Shown piece after piece: positions 16,204 through 24,943 of a stretch of 64,000 nt of DNA. The notes beneath the pieces were generated by a model. The model worked only from the letters and a program-made list of their open reading frames with translations. It was not told the DNA's origin and made no database searches. The translations under genes and the position numbers were made by a program. Where the stretch lies: contig WBUN01000003.1 in NCBI GenBank assembly GCA_008933705.1, positions 62,001 to 126,000 of the forward strand, read 5' to 3'. This DNA comes from Hyphomicrobiaceae bacterium. GTDB taxonomy: Bacteria; Pseudomonadota; Alphaproteobacteria; Rhizobiales; Hyphomicrobiaceae. The first letter of the stretch is position 1. Every line of letters starts with the position of its first letter.

Positions 16204-16809
16204 TCACGCCGACAGCGGCTTGCCGTCGAGCCACGCACGGCCGCGGGCATAGAGCGCCTCGACCTCGGGCCCTTTGAGGCCCGGCATGTCGGGCTTCACT
16301 TTGTAGCCGATCCCCGTCTGCAGATAGGCAAGGTGCCGGTAGCCTTCGGGAAAACGATTGAGGAGCTTCCGGTCGAGCGTGAGGCGCGCCGCCGGATCGA
16401 CGGGGTCCATCCGATCCTTCTCGTAGATGGGCTGGCGCAAGACGATGCCCCATCGGCCGCGGCGCTTCTCGAAGAAATCGTAGAAGCGACCGGTGCAGAC
16501 GACGTCACACAACACGTCGTGGACGAGCGCGCGTTGCGAGATGGTCATCTTGGTCTGCGAGATGGCGCGGCGACCTTCGACATCAACTGAGATGCCGCCG
16601 AGGAAATGCAGAATGCTGACGCCCTTGTCGAAGCCGGCGCGACTTACCGCGATGAACTCCTCCGCCGAGCCCTGAAACCAGGTCGCCATCATGCGCCCGT
16701 CCTTGTGCCAGACCCCGCGGAAGCGTTCCCAATCGCCGGCATCGCGCCATACCACCCAATTCTCGACAACCTCGCGGATCGCCGACCGCTCACGCATCTC
16801 CGGCCCCAT
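16204..16809 (-). CDS. SnoaL/NTF2-like protein at the end of the urease gene group
   Basis: NTF2-fold protein of 201 aa (ATG 16809, GGGGAGG upstream). Seen: AIREVVENWVVWRDAGDWERF at the N-terminus in part, TWFQGSAEEFI and GRFYDFFEKRRGRWGIVLRQPIYEKDR region typical of SnoaL-like/polyketide-cyclase-like proteins. Catalytic role unknown. It follows ureB by 64 bases on the same strand, where ureC would normally be found, and is the last minus-strand gene before the convergent glycosyltransferase. Confidence 0.75.
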   Translation of the reverse strand: MGPEMRERSAIREVVENWVVWRDAGDWERFRGVWHKDGRMMATWFQGSAEEFIAVSRAGFDKGVSILHFLGGISVDVEGRRAISQTKMTISQRALVHDVLCDVVCTGRFYDFFEKRRGRWGIVLRQPIYEKDRMDPVDPAARLTLDRKLLNRFPEGYRHLAYLQTGIGYKVKPDMPGLKGPEVEALYARGRAWLDGKPLSA

Positions 16810-16873
16810 CGCATGTCCTCCCCGATTTGTAGGTGGTGACGATAGGATCTGGGAAGGATTGCCGCAATGCGCC

Positions 16874-17182
16874 TCAGTCGAGATCGCCCATGACGGCCTG
16901 ACGGAAGCCGAACACGCGCCGTTCACCGGCGAAGGGTACGAGCGTGACGTCCCGGGTCTGGCCGGGCTCGAAGCGCACGGCGGTGCCGGCGGCAATGTCG
17001 AGCCGGTGCCCGCGCGCCTTGGCGCGGTCGAATCGGAGGGCCGGGTTGGTCTCAGCAAAATGGTAGTGCGAGCCGACCTGGATCGGGCGGTCGCCGGTGT
17101 TGGCCACCGTGATCGTGACGGCCGTGCGGCCGGCGTTGATCTCGATGTCGCCGGGCTTGGTGATGATCTCGCCGGGGATCAT
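16874..17182 (-). CDS. ureB: Urease beta subunit
   Basis: Complete 102-aa beta subunit of urease: [16 protein letters not shown] start, the signature [19 protein letters not shown] and [24 protein letters not shown]. In the holoenzyme it packs with UreA and the nickel-bearing UreC. It starts 11 bases after ureJ. No ureC follows: the next gene is an NTF2-like protein, then a gene on the other strand. All family residues look intact, so the subunit itself is not degenerate. Confidence 0.95.
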   Translation of the reverse strand: MIPGEIITKPGDIEINAGRTAVTITVANTGDRPIQVGSHYHFAETNPALRFDRAKARGHRLDIAAGTAVRFEPGQTRDVTLVPFAGERRVFGFRQAVMGDLD

Positions 17183-17193
17183 GAGCCTGCTCC

Positions 17194-17775
17194 TCAGATA
17201 AACGCGAGAACGACACCGCTGACGGCAACCAGCGCGCCCGCGCCACGCGCAAGGGACAGTCCACGCTCGCCTGTCGAAAGGCACGCGACGCCGAGGCCGA
17301 CGGCGTGCAGAAGAGCGGTGGCAAGCGCGAACCCCAACGCATAGGTGACGCCAGCGACCTCAAGCGGCAACTCCGCTCCGTGTGCGTACCCGTGCAGCAG
17401 GGCGAAGACAGCGACGAGAGCAATGCCCGCGGCGACCGGCAAACGTATGGCGCCCAGCGCGAGCAATCCGAGCACGATGACGGAGGCAAGGATACCGGGC
17501 TCCACAGCCGGCACGCGAGCACCACCCATGGCCAGCGCGCCACCAGCCACCATCACGCTGGCGAAGGTGACTGGCCAGGCCCACAGCGCGCGGCCGCCAT
17601 TGATGCCAGCCCATAGGCCGACCGCGACCATCGCCAACAGGTGATCGAGGCCGCTCCACGGATGGACGAAGCCTGTTGCGAACGATGCCGCGTGCTCGTG
17701 GCCGGTGTGCGCCAGCGCCGTGGTGCTCGCCAGCGCCGTTACGATCGTGGCCAGCGCAAGCCTGGAAAACTTCAT
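17194..17775 (-). CDS. ureJ: HupE/UreJ family membrane protein
   Basis: Protein of 193 aa with a cleavable signal peptide ([18 protein letters not shown]...), a histidine-rich stretch AHTGHEHA just after the cleavage site, and about six membrane spans. The motif [19 protein letters not shown] is diagnostic of HupE/UreJ, secondary nickel (or cobalt) transporters found in hydrogenase and urease operons. Here it sits between ureA and ureB, so nickel supply for urease is the likely role. Confidence 0.92.
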   Translation of the reverse strand: MKFSRLALATIVTALASTTALAHTGHEHAASFATGFVHPWSGLDHLLAMVAVGLWAGINGGRALWAWPVTFASVMVAGGALAMGGARVPAVEPGILASVIVLGLLALGAIRLPVAAGIALVAVFALLHGYAHGAELPLEVAGVTYALGFALATALLHAVGLGVACLSTGERGLSLARGAGALVAVSGVVLAFI

Positions 17776-17800
17776 CGGTCCTTTCCCTCCCCCCGAGACA

Positions 17801-18103
17801 CTATCGGATCGGCTTGTGCACGGTGACGAGCTTGGTCCCGTCCGGGAACGTGGCCTCGACCTGCACGTCGTGGATCATCTCGGCGATGCCATCCATCACC
17901 TGAGCGCGGTTCAGCACATGGGCGCCGGCCTCCATCAGGTCGGCGACGGTGCGCCCGTCACGTGCGCCCTCGACGACGAAGTCGGAGATCAGCGCCACGG
18001 CTTCCGGGTAGTTGAGCTTGACGCCGCGCTCGAGCCGCCGGCGCGCGACGATCGCCGCCATCGAGATCAGCAGCTTGTCCTTCTCGCGCGACGTGAGATT
18101 CAT
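17801..18103 (-). CDS. ureA: Urease gamma subunit
   Basis: Complete 100-aa gamma subunit: [51 protein letters not shown] region, and the C-terminal [15 protein letters not shown]. Begins 15 bases after ureD and ends 25 bases before ureJ, so it is cotranscribed. Needs UreB and UreC for activity. Confidence 0.95.
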   Translation of the reverse strand: MNLTSREKDKLLISMAAIVARRRLERGVKLNYPEAVALISDFVVEGARDGRTVADLMEAGAHVLNRAQVMDGIAEMIHDVQVEATFPDGTKLVTVHKPIR

Positions 18104-18118
18104 GGCCTCGGCCCCCGT

Positions 18119-18940
18119 TCAACATTGCCACACGCGCGGCAGGCAGCCGCCGTGCAGCCATTCGATCAGAGGGATGAGGTCCCTCTGCAGCGTCTGGCCG
18201 TCGTTGGCCAGGGCGCGGACAACCAGCATGCCGTCCCAGGTGCTCGCGCCGGCCGTCCCTCCAACATCTTCCAATAGCGCACGCGCATGATCAATGCGAG
18301 ACGCCGCATCGGGGGCGATATACACGATCATGGCGACGGCGCGAGCGCCGGCGGCGGTCGCGGACCGGGCGAGGGTGTCAGCCACACCACCCTGCAAGAG
18401 CAGGGTGTCGGCAAACGCAAGCTTGCCATCTCGGCGGATGCGCCAGACGTCACGGCACAACCCGCGCTGTACGGTCTCGCCCATCGCCAAGCGACCGAAC
18501 AGGAGGAACTCGACCGCCAGAAAGGTCGCATCCGCCGACAGCGCAACCTCCGTGCGACGGTCGAAACGGGCCTGGTCGAACAGAATGGTCGGCTGTGGCA
18601 GCCACGCCAACCGCGCCTCGGATGCCAGCTCCAGGCGGGTGCGGATGGTCGCCTCCCCATCGAGCGCACGATAGATCTTCTCTGCAGCAGCGGTGGTTAT
18701 GGTCGCTCTTGCGCCTGTGGCCAAGGTTGTCGCAATGTCCAAGCGGTCGCCGGCCGTCAGGCCTCCGGCCATGTTGAGCAGCACGGCCTCAGGTGCCGCG
18801 TCATAGGCGGGCTTGGGAAAGCGAGCGCGCGCCGACCCGGCCTGATGCAGAACGTCGAGTACGGTCTGCTCACCCCGCCGCACGAAGGCAAGGCGGACTG
18901 ATCCTTCCGCCCGTGGCAGCCAGGTCCGTGCCTGCAACAC
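18119..18940 (-). CDS. ureD: Urease accessory protein UreD
   Basis: Scaffold protein (273 aa) that with UreF and UreG loads nickel into apo-urease. Recognisable blocks: LLNMAGGLTAGDRLDIATTLATGA near residue 55-75, TTAAAEKIYRA, LEWLHGG-like IEWLHGG near the C-terminus. It is the first urease gene after the transporter, 27 bases behind urtE. UreE, UreF and UreG partners are absent from the window. Confidence 0.93.
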   Translation of the reverse strand: MLQARTWLPRAEGSVRLAFVRRGEQTVLDVLHQAGSARARFPKPAYDAAPEAVLLNMAGGLTAGDRLDIATTLATGARATITTAAAEKIYRALDGEATIRTRLELASEARLAWLPQPTILFDQARFDRRTEVALSADATFLAVEFLLFGRLAMGETVQRGLCRDVWRIRRDGKLAFADTLLLQGGVADTLARSATAAGARAVAMIVYIAPDAASRIDHARALLEDVGGTAGASTWDGMLVVRALANDGQTLQRDLIPLIEWLHGGCLPRVWQC

Positions 18941-18967
18941 CGACGCTCACCTCCATCCGCAACGCCG

Positions 18968-19663
18968 TCAGACGGTAAGGTAGCGCCGAACGTCGCTTTC
19001 GACCATGCCTGCCCCGGTGCCGGACAGCACGACCTCGCCACGCTCCATTACGGCAAACGTATCGGCCAGCACGCGGGCGAAATCGAAGTACTGCTCGACC
19101 AGCACGATCGCCATCCTGCCCTGGTCGCGCAGATAGGAGATGGCACGTCCGATGTCCTTGATAATGGAGGGCTGGATGCCCTCGGTCGGCTCGTCCAGCA
19201 CGATCAGCTTGGGCTGCATGACAAGCGCACGGGCGATGGCAAGCTGCTGTTGTTGACCACCCGACAGGTCGCCGCCACGGCGACCCAGCATAGTCTTCAG
19301 GATCGGAAACAGCTCGAACAGCTCGCCGCCGATCTTGCGCTCGCCGCGCGGAAGGCGGGCGAAGCCGGTCTCGAGATTCTCTTGCACGGTCAGGAGGGGG
19401 AAGATCTCGCGCCCCTGGGGAACGTAGGCTATGCCTTTGCGCGAGCGATCGTAGGCGCGAAGGCGCGTTATGTCATCGCCGTCGAACATGATACGTCCGC
19501 TGCTGACGGGCTGGTGCCCAACGATGGCACGCAGGAGCGAGCTTTTTCCCACTCCATTGCGACCCAGCACACACGTGATCTTGCCGGGCTCGGCCGCGAG
19601 CGACACATGGCGCAGCGCCTGCGCCGCGCCATAGTGCAGATCGATGCTCTCAACCTTCAGCAC
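18968..19663 (-). CDS. urtE: Urea ABC transporter ATP-binding subunit UrtE
   Basis: LivF-type ATPase of 231 aa in the high-affinity urea importer. Walker A GRNGVGKSS near residue 35, signature LSGGQQQQLAIARAL near residue 135 and Walker B LIVLDEPTEGIQPSI are intact; the LDEPTEGIQPSII sequence is typical of UrtE. Last gene of urtABCDE, immediately before ureD, linking urea import to urease. Confidence 0.95.
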   Translation of the reverse strand: MLKVESIDLHYGAAQALRHVSLAAEPGKITCVLGRNGVGKSSLLRAIVGHQPVSSGRIMFDGDDITRLRAYDRSRKGIAYVPQGREIFPLLTVQENLETGFARLPRGERKIGGELFELFPILKTMLGRRGGDLSGGQQQQLAIARALVMQPKLIVLDEPTEGIQPSIIKDIGRAISYLRDQGRMAIVLVEQYFDFARVLADTFAVMERGEVVLSGTGAGMVESDVRRYLTV

Positions 19664-19740
19664 ACTGCTAACCTCTTGTCGCCAGCCACGGGTTCGATAG
19701 ACCCACTACGAGGCTTCATCCTCTTGTCTTCACCACGCAT

Positions 19741-20514
19741 CTACCGCCCCAGATAAACCTCAACCACGCGCTCGTTGGCGCTGACCTCGTCGATGGAGCC
19801 TTCGGCCAGCACCGAGCCTTCATGCAGCACCGTGACTTTCACGCCGAGTCGGCGCACGAATTCCATGTCGTGCTCCACCACGATGACCGTGTGATCCTTG
19901 GCGATGTCCTTGAGCAGGTCGGCCGTCGTCATGCTTTCGGCATCGGTCATGCCGGCAACCGGCTCGTCGACCAGAAGAAGCTTTGGATCCTGCGCGATCA
20001 ACATGCCGATCTCGAGCCACTGCTTCTGGCCATGCGAGAGCGAGCCGGCCAAGCGCTTGCCATGGGCGGTGAGACCGATTGTCTTCAGGATCTCGCCGAT
20101 GCGGTCGCTGTCCCCGCTGTTGGCGTACCACATCAGGTTGCCGCGAACGCTGCGGTCGTCCTTGAGCGACAGCAGGATGTTGTCCTCCACCGTGTGATTC
20201 TCGAATACGGTCGGCTTCTGGAACTTCCGGCCGATGCCGAGCTCGGCGATGGCCGCCTCGTCCTTGGTCGTGAGATCGACGCTGCCCTTGTCGAACAACA
20301 CCTCGCCGCTGTCGGGCCTAGTCTTGCCGGTAATGACGTCCATCATGGTCGTCTTGCCGGCGCCGTTGGGTCCGATGATGGCCCTCATCTCGCCAGGCGC
20401 CAGCTCGAGCGACAGGTTGTTCAATGCTCGGAAGCCGTCAAAGCTCACGCTGACGCCGTCGAGATACAGAAGGCTTTGCGTCACCTCGTGCGGATTTGTG
20501 ACGGTGGTATCCAT
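19741..20514 (-). CDS. urtD: Urea ABC transporter ATP-binding subunit UrtD
   Basis: LivG-type ATPase of 257 aa. Walker A GPNGAGKTTMMDVITG, signature LSHGQKQWLEIGMLIAQ (typical UrtD wording) and Walker B LLLVDEPVAGMTDAE are present. Starts 6 bases after urtC and is separated from urtE by 77 bases. Works with UrtE to drive urea import through UrtB/UrtC. Confidence 0.95.
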   Translation of the reverse strand: MDTTVTNPHEVTQSLLYLDGVSVSFDGFRALNNLSLELAPGEMRAIIGPNGAGKTTMMDVITGKTRPDSGEVLFDKGSVDLTTKDEAAIAELGIGRKFQKPTVFENHTVEDNILLSLKDDRSVRGNLMWYANSGDSDRIGEILKTIGLTAHGKRLAGSLSHGQKQWLEIGMLIAQDPKLLLVDEPVAGMTDAESMTTADLLKDIAKDHTVIVVEHDMEFVRRLGVKVTVLHEGSVLAEGSIDEVSANERVVEVYLGR

Positions 20515-20520
20515 GATGCA

Positions 20521-21663
20521 TCACTCGGCGGGCTGGGCGACACGTCCGTTCGCCGGTGAACCATTGGGCCCAGCGGGCTCGGCACGCTGCGGCATGAGGC
20601 CCAGGATGCCCTTGGGCAGGAAGATGGTGACGAGCACGAACAGGGCGCCCAGCGCAAAAAGCCAATAGGGTGCCAACATGCCGGTGGTGAACGTGGACTT
20701 GGCGAAATTGACGATCACCGCCCCCAGTGCGGCACCCACCAGCGTGCTCCGACCGCCGACCGCCACCCAGATCACCATCTCGATGGAGTTGGCGGGCGCG
20801 AACTCGCTCGGATTGATGATGCCGACCTGCGGCACGTACAGCGCGCCGGCGATACCCGCCATGCAGGCCGAGAGCGTGAAGACGTAGGTCTTGTAGTTCT
20901 CGACGCGGTAGCCCAGAAAGCGCGTGCGGCTTTCGGCGTCGCGGATGGCAATCAGCACCTTTCCAGCCTTCGATTGAACGACCATCCGCGCCACCACATA
21001 CCCGAGCGCCAGCGCGACAGCGGAGAGGGCGAACAGCGCCGCACGCGTCTGCGAGGACTGGATGTTGAAACCCAGAATGTCCTTGAAGTCGGTGAGACCA
21101 TTGTTGCCGCCGAAGCCGAAGTTGTTGCGGAAGAAGCCGAGCATCAGCGCGTAGGTGAGGGCCTGCGTGATGATCGACAGGTAGACGCCCGTGACACGGC
21201 TGCGGAAGGCGAACCAGCCGAACACGAAGGCGAGCACGCCCGGCACCAGCACCACCATGAGCAGGGCGTACGGGAACCAGTCAAACCCGTACCAGAACCA
21301 CGGCAGCTCCTTCCAGTTGAGAAAGACCATGAAGTCGGGAAGGGTCGGATGGGCGTAGACACCGCGCGTTCCGATCTGGCGCATCAGATACATGCCCATG
21401 GCATAGCCGCCGAGGGCGAAGAAGGCTCCGTGGCCGAGCGAGAGAATGCCGCAGTAGCCCCACACGAGATCGAGCGAGAGGGCAAGCAGCGCAAAGCACA
21501 GATACTTGCCCCACAGCGTCATCACCGATGTCGATACATGGAACGGCGAGGACGGCGGCAAGAGGAGATGCAGAAGGGGGACGAGCACGGCGGCCACGAG
21601 CACGATGGCGAGGAATATCCAGCCGCGACCGTCAGGAGCTTCGATCAGCCGGCGCGTGATCAT
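20521..21663 (-). CDS. urtC: Urea ABC transporter permease UrtC
   Basis: LivM-type permease of 380 aa with about nine hydrophobic segments. SLDLVWGYCGILSLGHGAFFALGGY is the characteristic permease block (about residues 60-85), and FMVFLNWKELPWFW is typical of UrtC. ATG at 21663 overlaps the urtB stop by four bases (ATGA), indicating coupling; the frame is open far upstream but that overlaps urtB. Confidence 0.95.
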   Translation of the reverse strand: MITRRLIEAPDGRGWIFLAIVLVAAVLVPLLHLLLPPSSPFHVSTSVMTLWGKYLCFALLALSLDLVWGYCGILSLGHGAFFALGGYAMGMYLMRQIGTRGVYAHPTLPDFMVFLNWKELPWFWYGFDWFPYALLMVVLVPGVLAFVFGWFAFRSRVTGVYLSIITQALTYALMLGFFRNNFGFGGNNGLTDFKDILGFNIQSSQTRAALFALSAVALALGYVVARMVVQSKAGKVLIAIRDAESRTRFLGYRVENYKTYVFTLSACMAGIAGALYVPQVGIINPSEFAPANSIEMVIWVAVGGRSTLVGAALGAVIVNFAKSTFTTGMLAPYWLFALGALFVLVTIFLPKGILGLMPQRAEPAGPNGSPANGRVAQPAE

Positions 21664-23276
21664 GCTTCCACCGCCCGGCCCTTGAGCGCGAACAGGCCGC
21701 GCGGGCGCTTCTGTATGAACAAAATCACCAGTACGAGCAGCAGGATCTTGCCGAGCACAGCCCCGGCGTAGGGCTCGAGGAACTTGTTGGCGATGCCGAG
21801 CGACAGCGCGCCGACCAGCGTGCCCCACAGGTTGCCGACGCCGCCGAAGACGACGACCAGGAAACTATCGATGATGTAGCCCTGCCCGAGATTGGGAGAG
21901 ACGTTGTCGATCTGCGACAGCGCCACGCCGGCGAGCCCGGCAATTCCCGATCCAAGGCCGAAGGTGAACGCATCGATGCGGTTCGTGGGAATAGCCATCG
22001 CACTCGCCATGCGCCGATTCTGCGTCACCGCCCGCATCTGCAGACCGAGCGTGGTGAAGCGAAGAGCGGCCAACAGCGCCACGAAGATCAGAGCGGCGAA
22101 AACAATGATCCAGAGCCGGTTCCAGGTGATAGACAAACCGCCAAGCTCGAAGGCGCCGGACATGAAGCCAGGCGCGCCGACCTCGCGGTTGGTCGGGCCG
22201 AAGATGGTGCGCACTGCCTGCTGCAGGATGAGGCTGATACCCCAGGTTGCCAGCAACGTTTCCAGCGGACGGCCGTACAGGAACTGAATGACGCCGCGCT
22301 CGATCGCCATGCCGACCACCGCCGCGACCAGGAACGCCAGCGGAATGGCAATGGCAAGCGAATAGTCGAATAACCACGGCATCCTGGCGCGGATGACCTC
22401 CTGCACCACAAACGTGGTGTACGCACCGAGCATGACCATCTCGCCGTGCGCCATGTTGATGACACCCATCACCCCGAAGGTGATGGCGAGACCGATCGCA
22501 GCCAGAAGCAAGACCGATCCCAGCGACAGGCCGTACCAGAGATTCTGCACCACGCTCCACATAGCGAGCTGGCTGTCGATGGTAGAGATGGCGTCGGCGA
22601 CCAAGCGCTTGACGCTGACCGGTTGATCGTCGGACAGCCCGCTCAGCAGCGCGCGCGCATCATGATCGCCTCGCTCGCGCATGGTTGCCACGGCTGCAAG
22701 CTTTTCGGGTTCCGTGGCGTCCGCCTTGCCCAGAACGATGGCGGCGCGCGCCTCGATGAGCGCTTTCTTCACCCTGGCGTCCACCTCCTTGGCGATCGCA
22801 GAATCGAGCGTCGCCAGCGCATTTGCGTCCCGGGACTTGAACACGGCCTGCGCGGCCTCGAAGCGCTTTGCCGGCTCGGGCGACACGAGCGTGAGACTTC
22901 CGAGCGCAGCCTCGACCGACCGGCGCAGGCGATTGTTGAGTCGAACCGGCTGCAGATTGGCCGGAGCATTGCCGGCAATCGGCTTGCCCGTAGCAGCGTC
23001 CAGCAGCGGGCCGGACGCATCGCGAATGAATACCCTCTTGTCCTGCGCGTCGAACAAGAGCCTCTCGTCTTGCAGAGCCTGGATGAGCACGGCGGCCATC
23101 GCGTGACCGCTGCCGGCAACTGCACTGATGGCTGCATCAGTGTCGTTGAACGAGTCGGCGGTAAATCCGCGCAGCGCATCCTCGTACGTCTGAGCCGCCG
23201 CCAAGCCGCCGCTCAGAAGCACGCCGAATGAAAGTACGAGCGCCAGGAAGCGATCGCGCACTTCGCGCATCCCCAT
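21660..23276 (-). CDS. urtB: Urea ABC transporter permease UrtB
   Basis: LivH-type permease of 538 aa. As usual for UrtB it has a signal-like N-terminus and a periplasmic helical region of about 200 residues (TYEDALRGFTADSFNDTDAAI, repeated Lys/Ala/Glu segments) before the membrane domain, which begins near YGLSLGSVLLLAAIGLAITFGVMG. ATG at 23276 (MGMREVRDR) is chosen; longer readings run into the urtA-urtB spacer and lack a signal sequence. Lies 67 bases after urtA. Confidence 0.94.
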   Translation of the reverse strand: MGMREVRDRFLALVLSFGVLLSGGLAAAQTYEDALRGFTADSFNDTDAAISAVAGSGHAMAAVLIQALQDERLLFDAQDKRVFIRDASGPLLDAATGKPIAGNAPANLQPVRLNNRLRRSVEAALGSLTLVSPEPAKRFEAAQAVFKSRDANALATLDSAIAKEVDARVKKALIEARAAIVLGKADATEPEKLAAVATMRERGDHDARALLSGLSDDQPVSVKRLVADAISTIDSQLAMWSVVQNLWYGLSLGSVLLLAAIGLAITFGVMGVINMAHGEMVMLGAYTTFVVQEVIRARMPWLFDYSLAIAIPLAFLVAAVVGMAIERGVIQFLYGRPLETLLATWGISLILQQAVRTIFGPTNREVGAPGFMSGAFELGGLSITWNRLWIIVFAALIFVALLAALRFTTLGLQMRAVTQNRRMASAMAIPTNRIDAFTFGLGSGIAGLAGVALSQIDNVSPNLGQGYIIDSFLVVVFGGVGNLWGTLVGALSLGIANKFLEPYAGAVLGKILLLVLVILFIQKRPRGLFALKGRAVEA

Positions 23277-23343
23277 TGTTCCCCGGTGTGAAGGAGACGG
23301 CAGCCTGCTGCCGTCTCCAGCAACGATCGTCTGCGGCGCGTAG

Positions 23344-24627
23344 CTAGCTGCCGCACTTCTTGGTCTTGGAGTTGTAGTTGCCGCACTTGAGCGTGACCCA
23401 ATCGGCGACCAGATCCTTTGAGCCCTCGAGCTCTTTCGACCACGCGTCGCCTGGGACGAGCCCCGGCGTCTTCCAGACCACGTCGAACTGGCCATCACCC
23501 TTGATCTCGCCGATGAACACCGGCTTGGTGATGTGATGGTTGGGCAGCATCTTCGACATGCCGCCCGTCAGGTTCGGGGCCTCGATGCCCGGCAGCGCAT
23601 CGATGACCTTGTCGGGATCGGTGGATTTGACCTTCTCGACGGCCTTCACCCACATGGCAAAGCCGATCACATGCGCCTCCATCGGGTCATTGGTCACCCG
23701 CTTCGGATTCTTTGTGAAAGCCTTCCACTTGGCGATGAAGTCGTCGTTGCCCGGGTTCTTGATGGACTGGAAGTAGTTCCAGGCCGCCAAATGGCCAACG
23801 AGCGGCTTGGTGTCGATGCCGGCCAGCTCTTCCTCGCCCACCGAGAAGGCGACGACGGGGATGTCCTTCGCCTTGATGCCCTGGTTGCCGAGTTCCTTGT
23901 AGAAGGGCACATTGGCGTCGCCGTTGATGGTGGAAACCACGGCGGTCTTCTTCCCGCCCGAGCCGAACTTCTTGATATCGGCCACGATCGTCTGCCAGTC
24001 GGAGTGTCCGAACGGCGTATAGTTGATCATGATGTCCTCGGCCTTGACGCCCTTCGACTTCAGATAGGCTTCGAGGATCTTGTTGGTGGTGCGCGGGTAG
24101 ACATAGTCCGTACCGGCCAGCACCCAGCGCTGCACCTTCTCTTCCTTCATGAGGTAGTCGACGGCAGGAATGGCCTGCTGGTTCGGGGCAGCGCCCGTGT
24201 AGAAGACGTTGCGCTCGCTTTCCTCGCCCTCGTACTGCACGGGGTAGAAGAGGATGCTATTCAGCTCCTTGAAGACCGGCAGCACCGATTTGCGCGACAC
24301 CGAGGTCCAGCAGCCAAAAACGGCAGCCACCTTCTCCTTCGCGATCAGCTCCCGCGCCTTCTCCGCAAAGAGCGGCCAATTGGAAGCCGGATCGACGACG
24401 ACCGCCTCCAGCTTCTTGCCCAGAAGTCCTCCTTTCTTGTTCTGCTCCTCAATGAGCATGAGCATGACGTCCTTCAGCGTTGTCTCGCTGATGGCCATCG
24501 TGCCGGAAAGCGAATGGAGAATGCCGACCTTGATCGTATCTTGCGCCTGGGCCTGATAGGCCGCCGACACCGTCGCGAACACCGCCAACAATGTCGCCGC
24601 TGCAGTTCGCAGTATCGTGCGAGTCAT
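23344..24627 (-). CDS. urtA: Urea ABC transporter substrate-binding protein UrtA
   Basis: Periplasmic binding protein of 427 aa for urea (or short amides). Signal peptide MTRTILRTAAATLLAVFATVSA with cleavage near AQAQ-D; then IKVGILHSLSGTMAISET, the family hallmark, followed by AVFGCWTSVSRKSVLPVFKE and LFYPVQYEGEE. First gene of the urt/ure operon. A perfect sigma-54 promoter lies about 65-80 bases upstream of the ATG, so expression is probably induced by nitrogen limitation. Confidence 0.96.
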   Translation of the reverse strand: MTRTILRTAAATLLAVFATVSAAYQAQAQDTIKVGILHSLSGTMAISETTLKDVMLMLIEEQNKKGGLLGKKLEAVVVDPASNWPLFAEKARELIAKEKVAAVFGCWTSVSRKSVLPVFKELNSILFYPVQYEGEESERNVFYTGAAPNQQAIPAVDYLMKEEKVQRWVLAGTDYVYPRTTNKILEAYLKSKGVKAEDIMINYTPFGHSDWQTIVADIKKFGSGGKKTAVVSTINGDANVPFYKELGNQGIKAKDIPVVAFSVGEEELAGIDTKPLVGHLAAWNYFQSIKNPGNDDFIAKWKAFTKNPKRVTNDPMEAHVIGFAMWVKAVEKVKSTDPDKVIDALPGIEAPNLTGGMSKMLPNHHITKPVFIGEIKGDGQFDVVWKTPGLVPGDAWSKELEGSKDLVADWVTLKCGNYNSKTKKCGS

Positions 24628-24690
24628 GTGTTGAACACCACCTCTGTTAGAGTGCATGAGGGCATCAACCACAGCCCCCCGCTGGTTAAC

Positions 24691-24706
24691 AGCAATGACC
24701 GTGCCA
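24691..24706 (-). promoter_or_regulatory. Sigma-54 promoter of urtABCDE-ure operon
   Basis: Minus strand reads TGGCAC-GGTCA-TTGCT, a complete match to the sigma-54 consensus TGGCAC-N5-TTGCW. Predicted transcription start is near 24680, about 50 bases before the urtA ATG at 24627. A TGGTGC half-site at 24839-24844 is at enhancer distance and could be part of an NtrC site, but its partner half is poor. Confidence 0.75.
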
Positions 24707-24943
24707 GGGCTTTGGGCAGAAGCTACCGCGATGCTTTTCCATGCTTTTTCCGAGAAAGGATTTTAGATTCGTGATTGGATTACTTCATGTTTGCCTAATT
24801 ATTGGGCGAGATGCTCAGTGCCTACTCTTTGGGCATGAATGGTGCTGCAATCTTCATCAACGCGCATCAAACAGCAGAGATCAGCGCGCTTGCTGACCTG
24901 TTTGCCCGGCGCAACAATGCGTCTTCTCTGGGGAGGGAAACCA

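Noticed and set aside
24827-24847. NtrC enhancer upstream of urtA
   Set aside because: TGGTGC at 24839-24844 is a good half-site but the opposite half does not match the TGCACC pattern, so it is mentioned only as a possibility.
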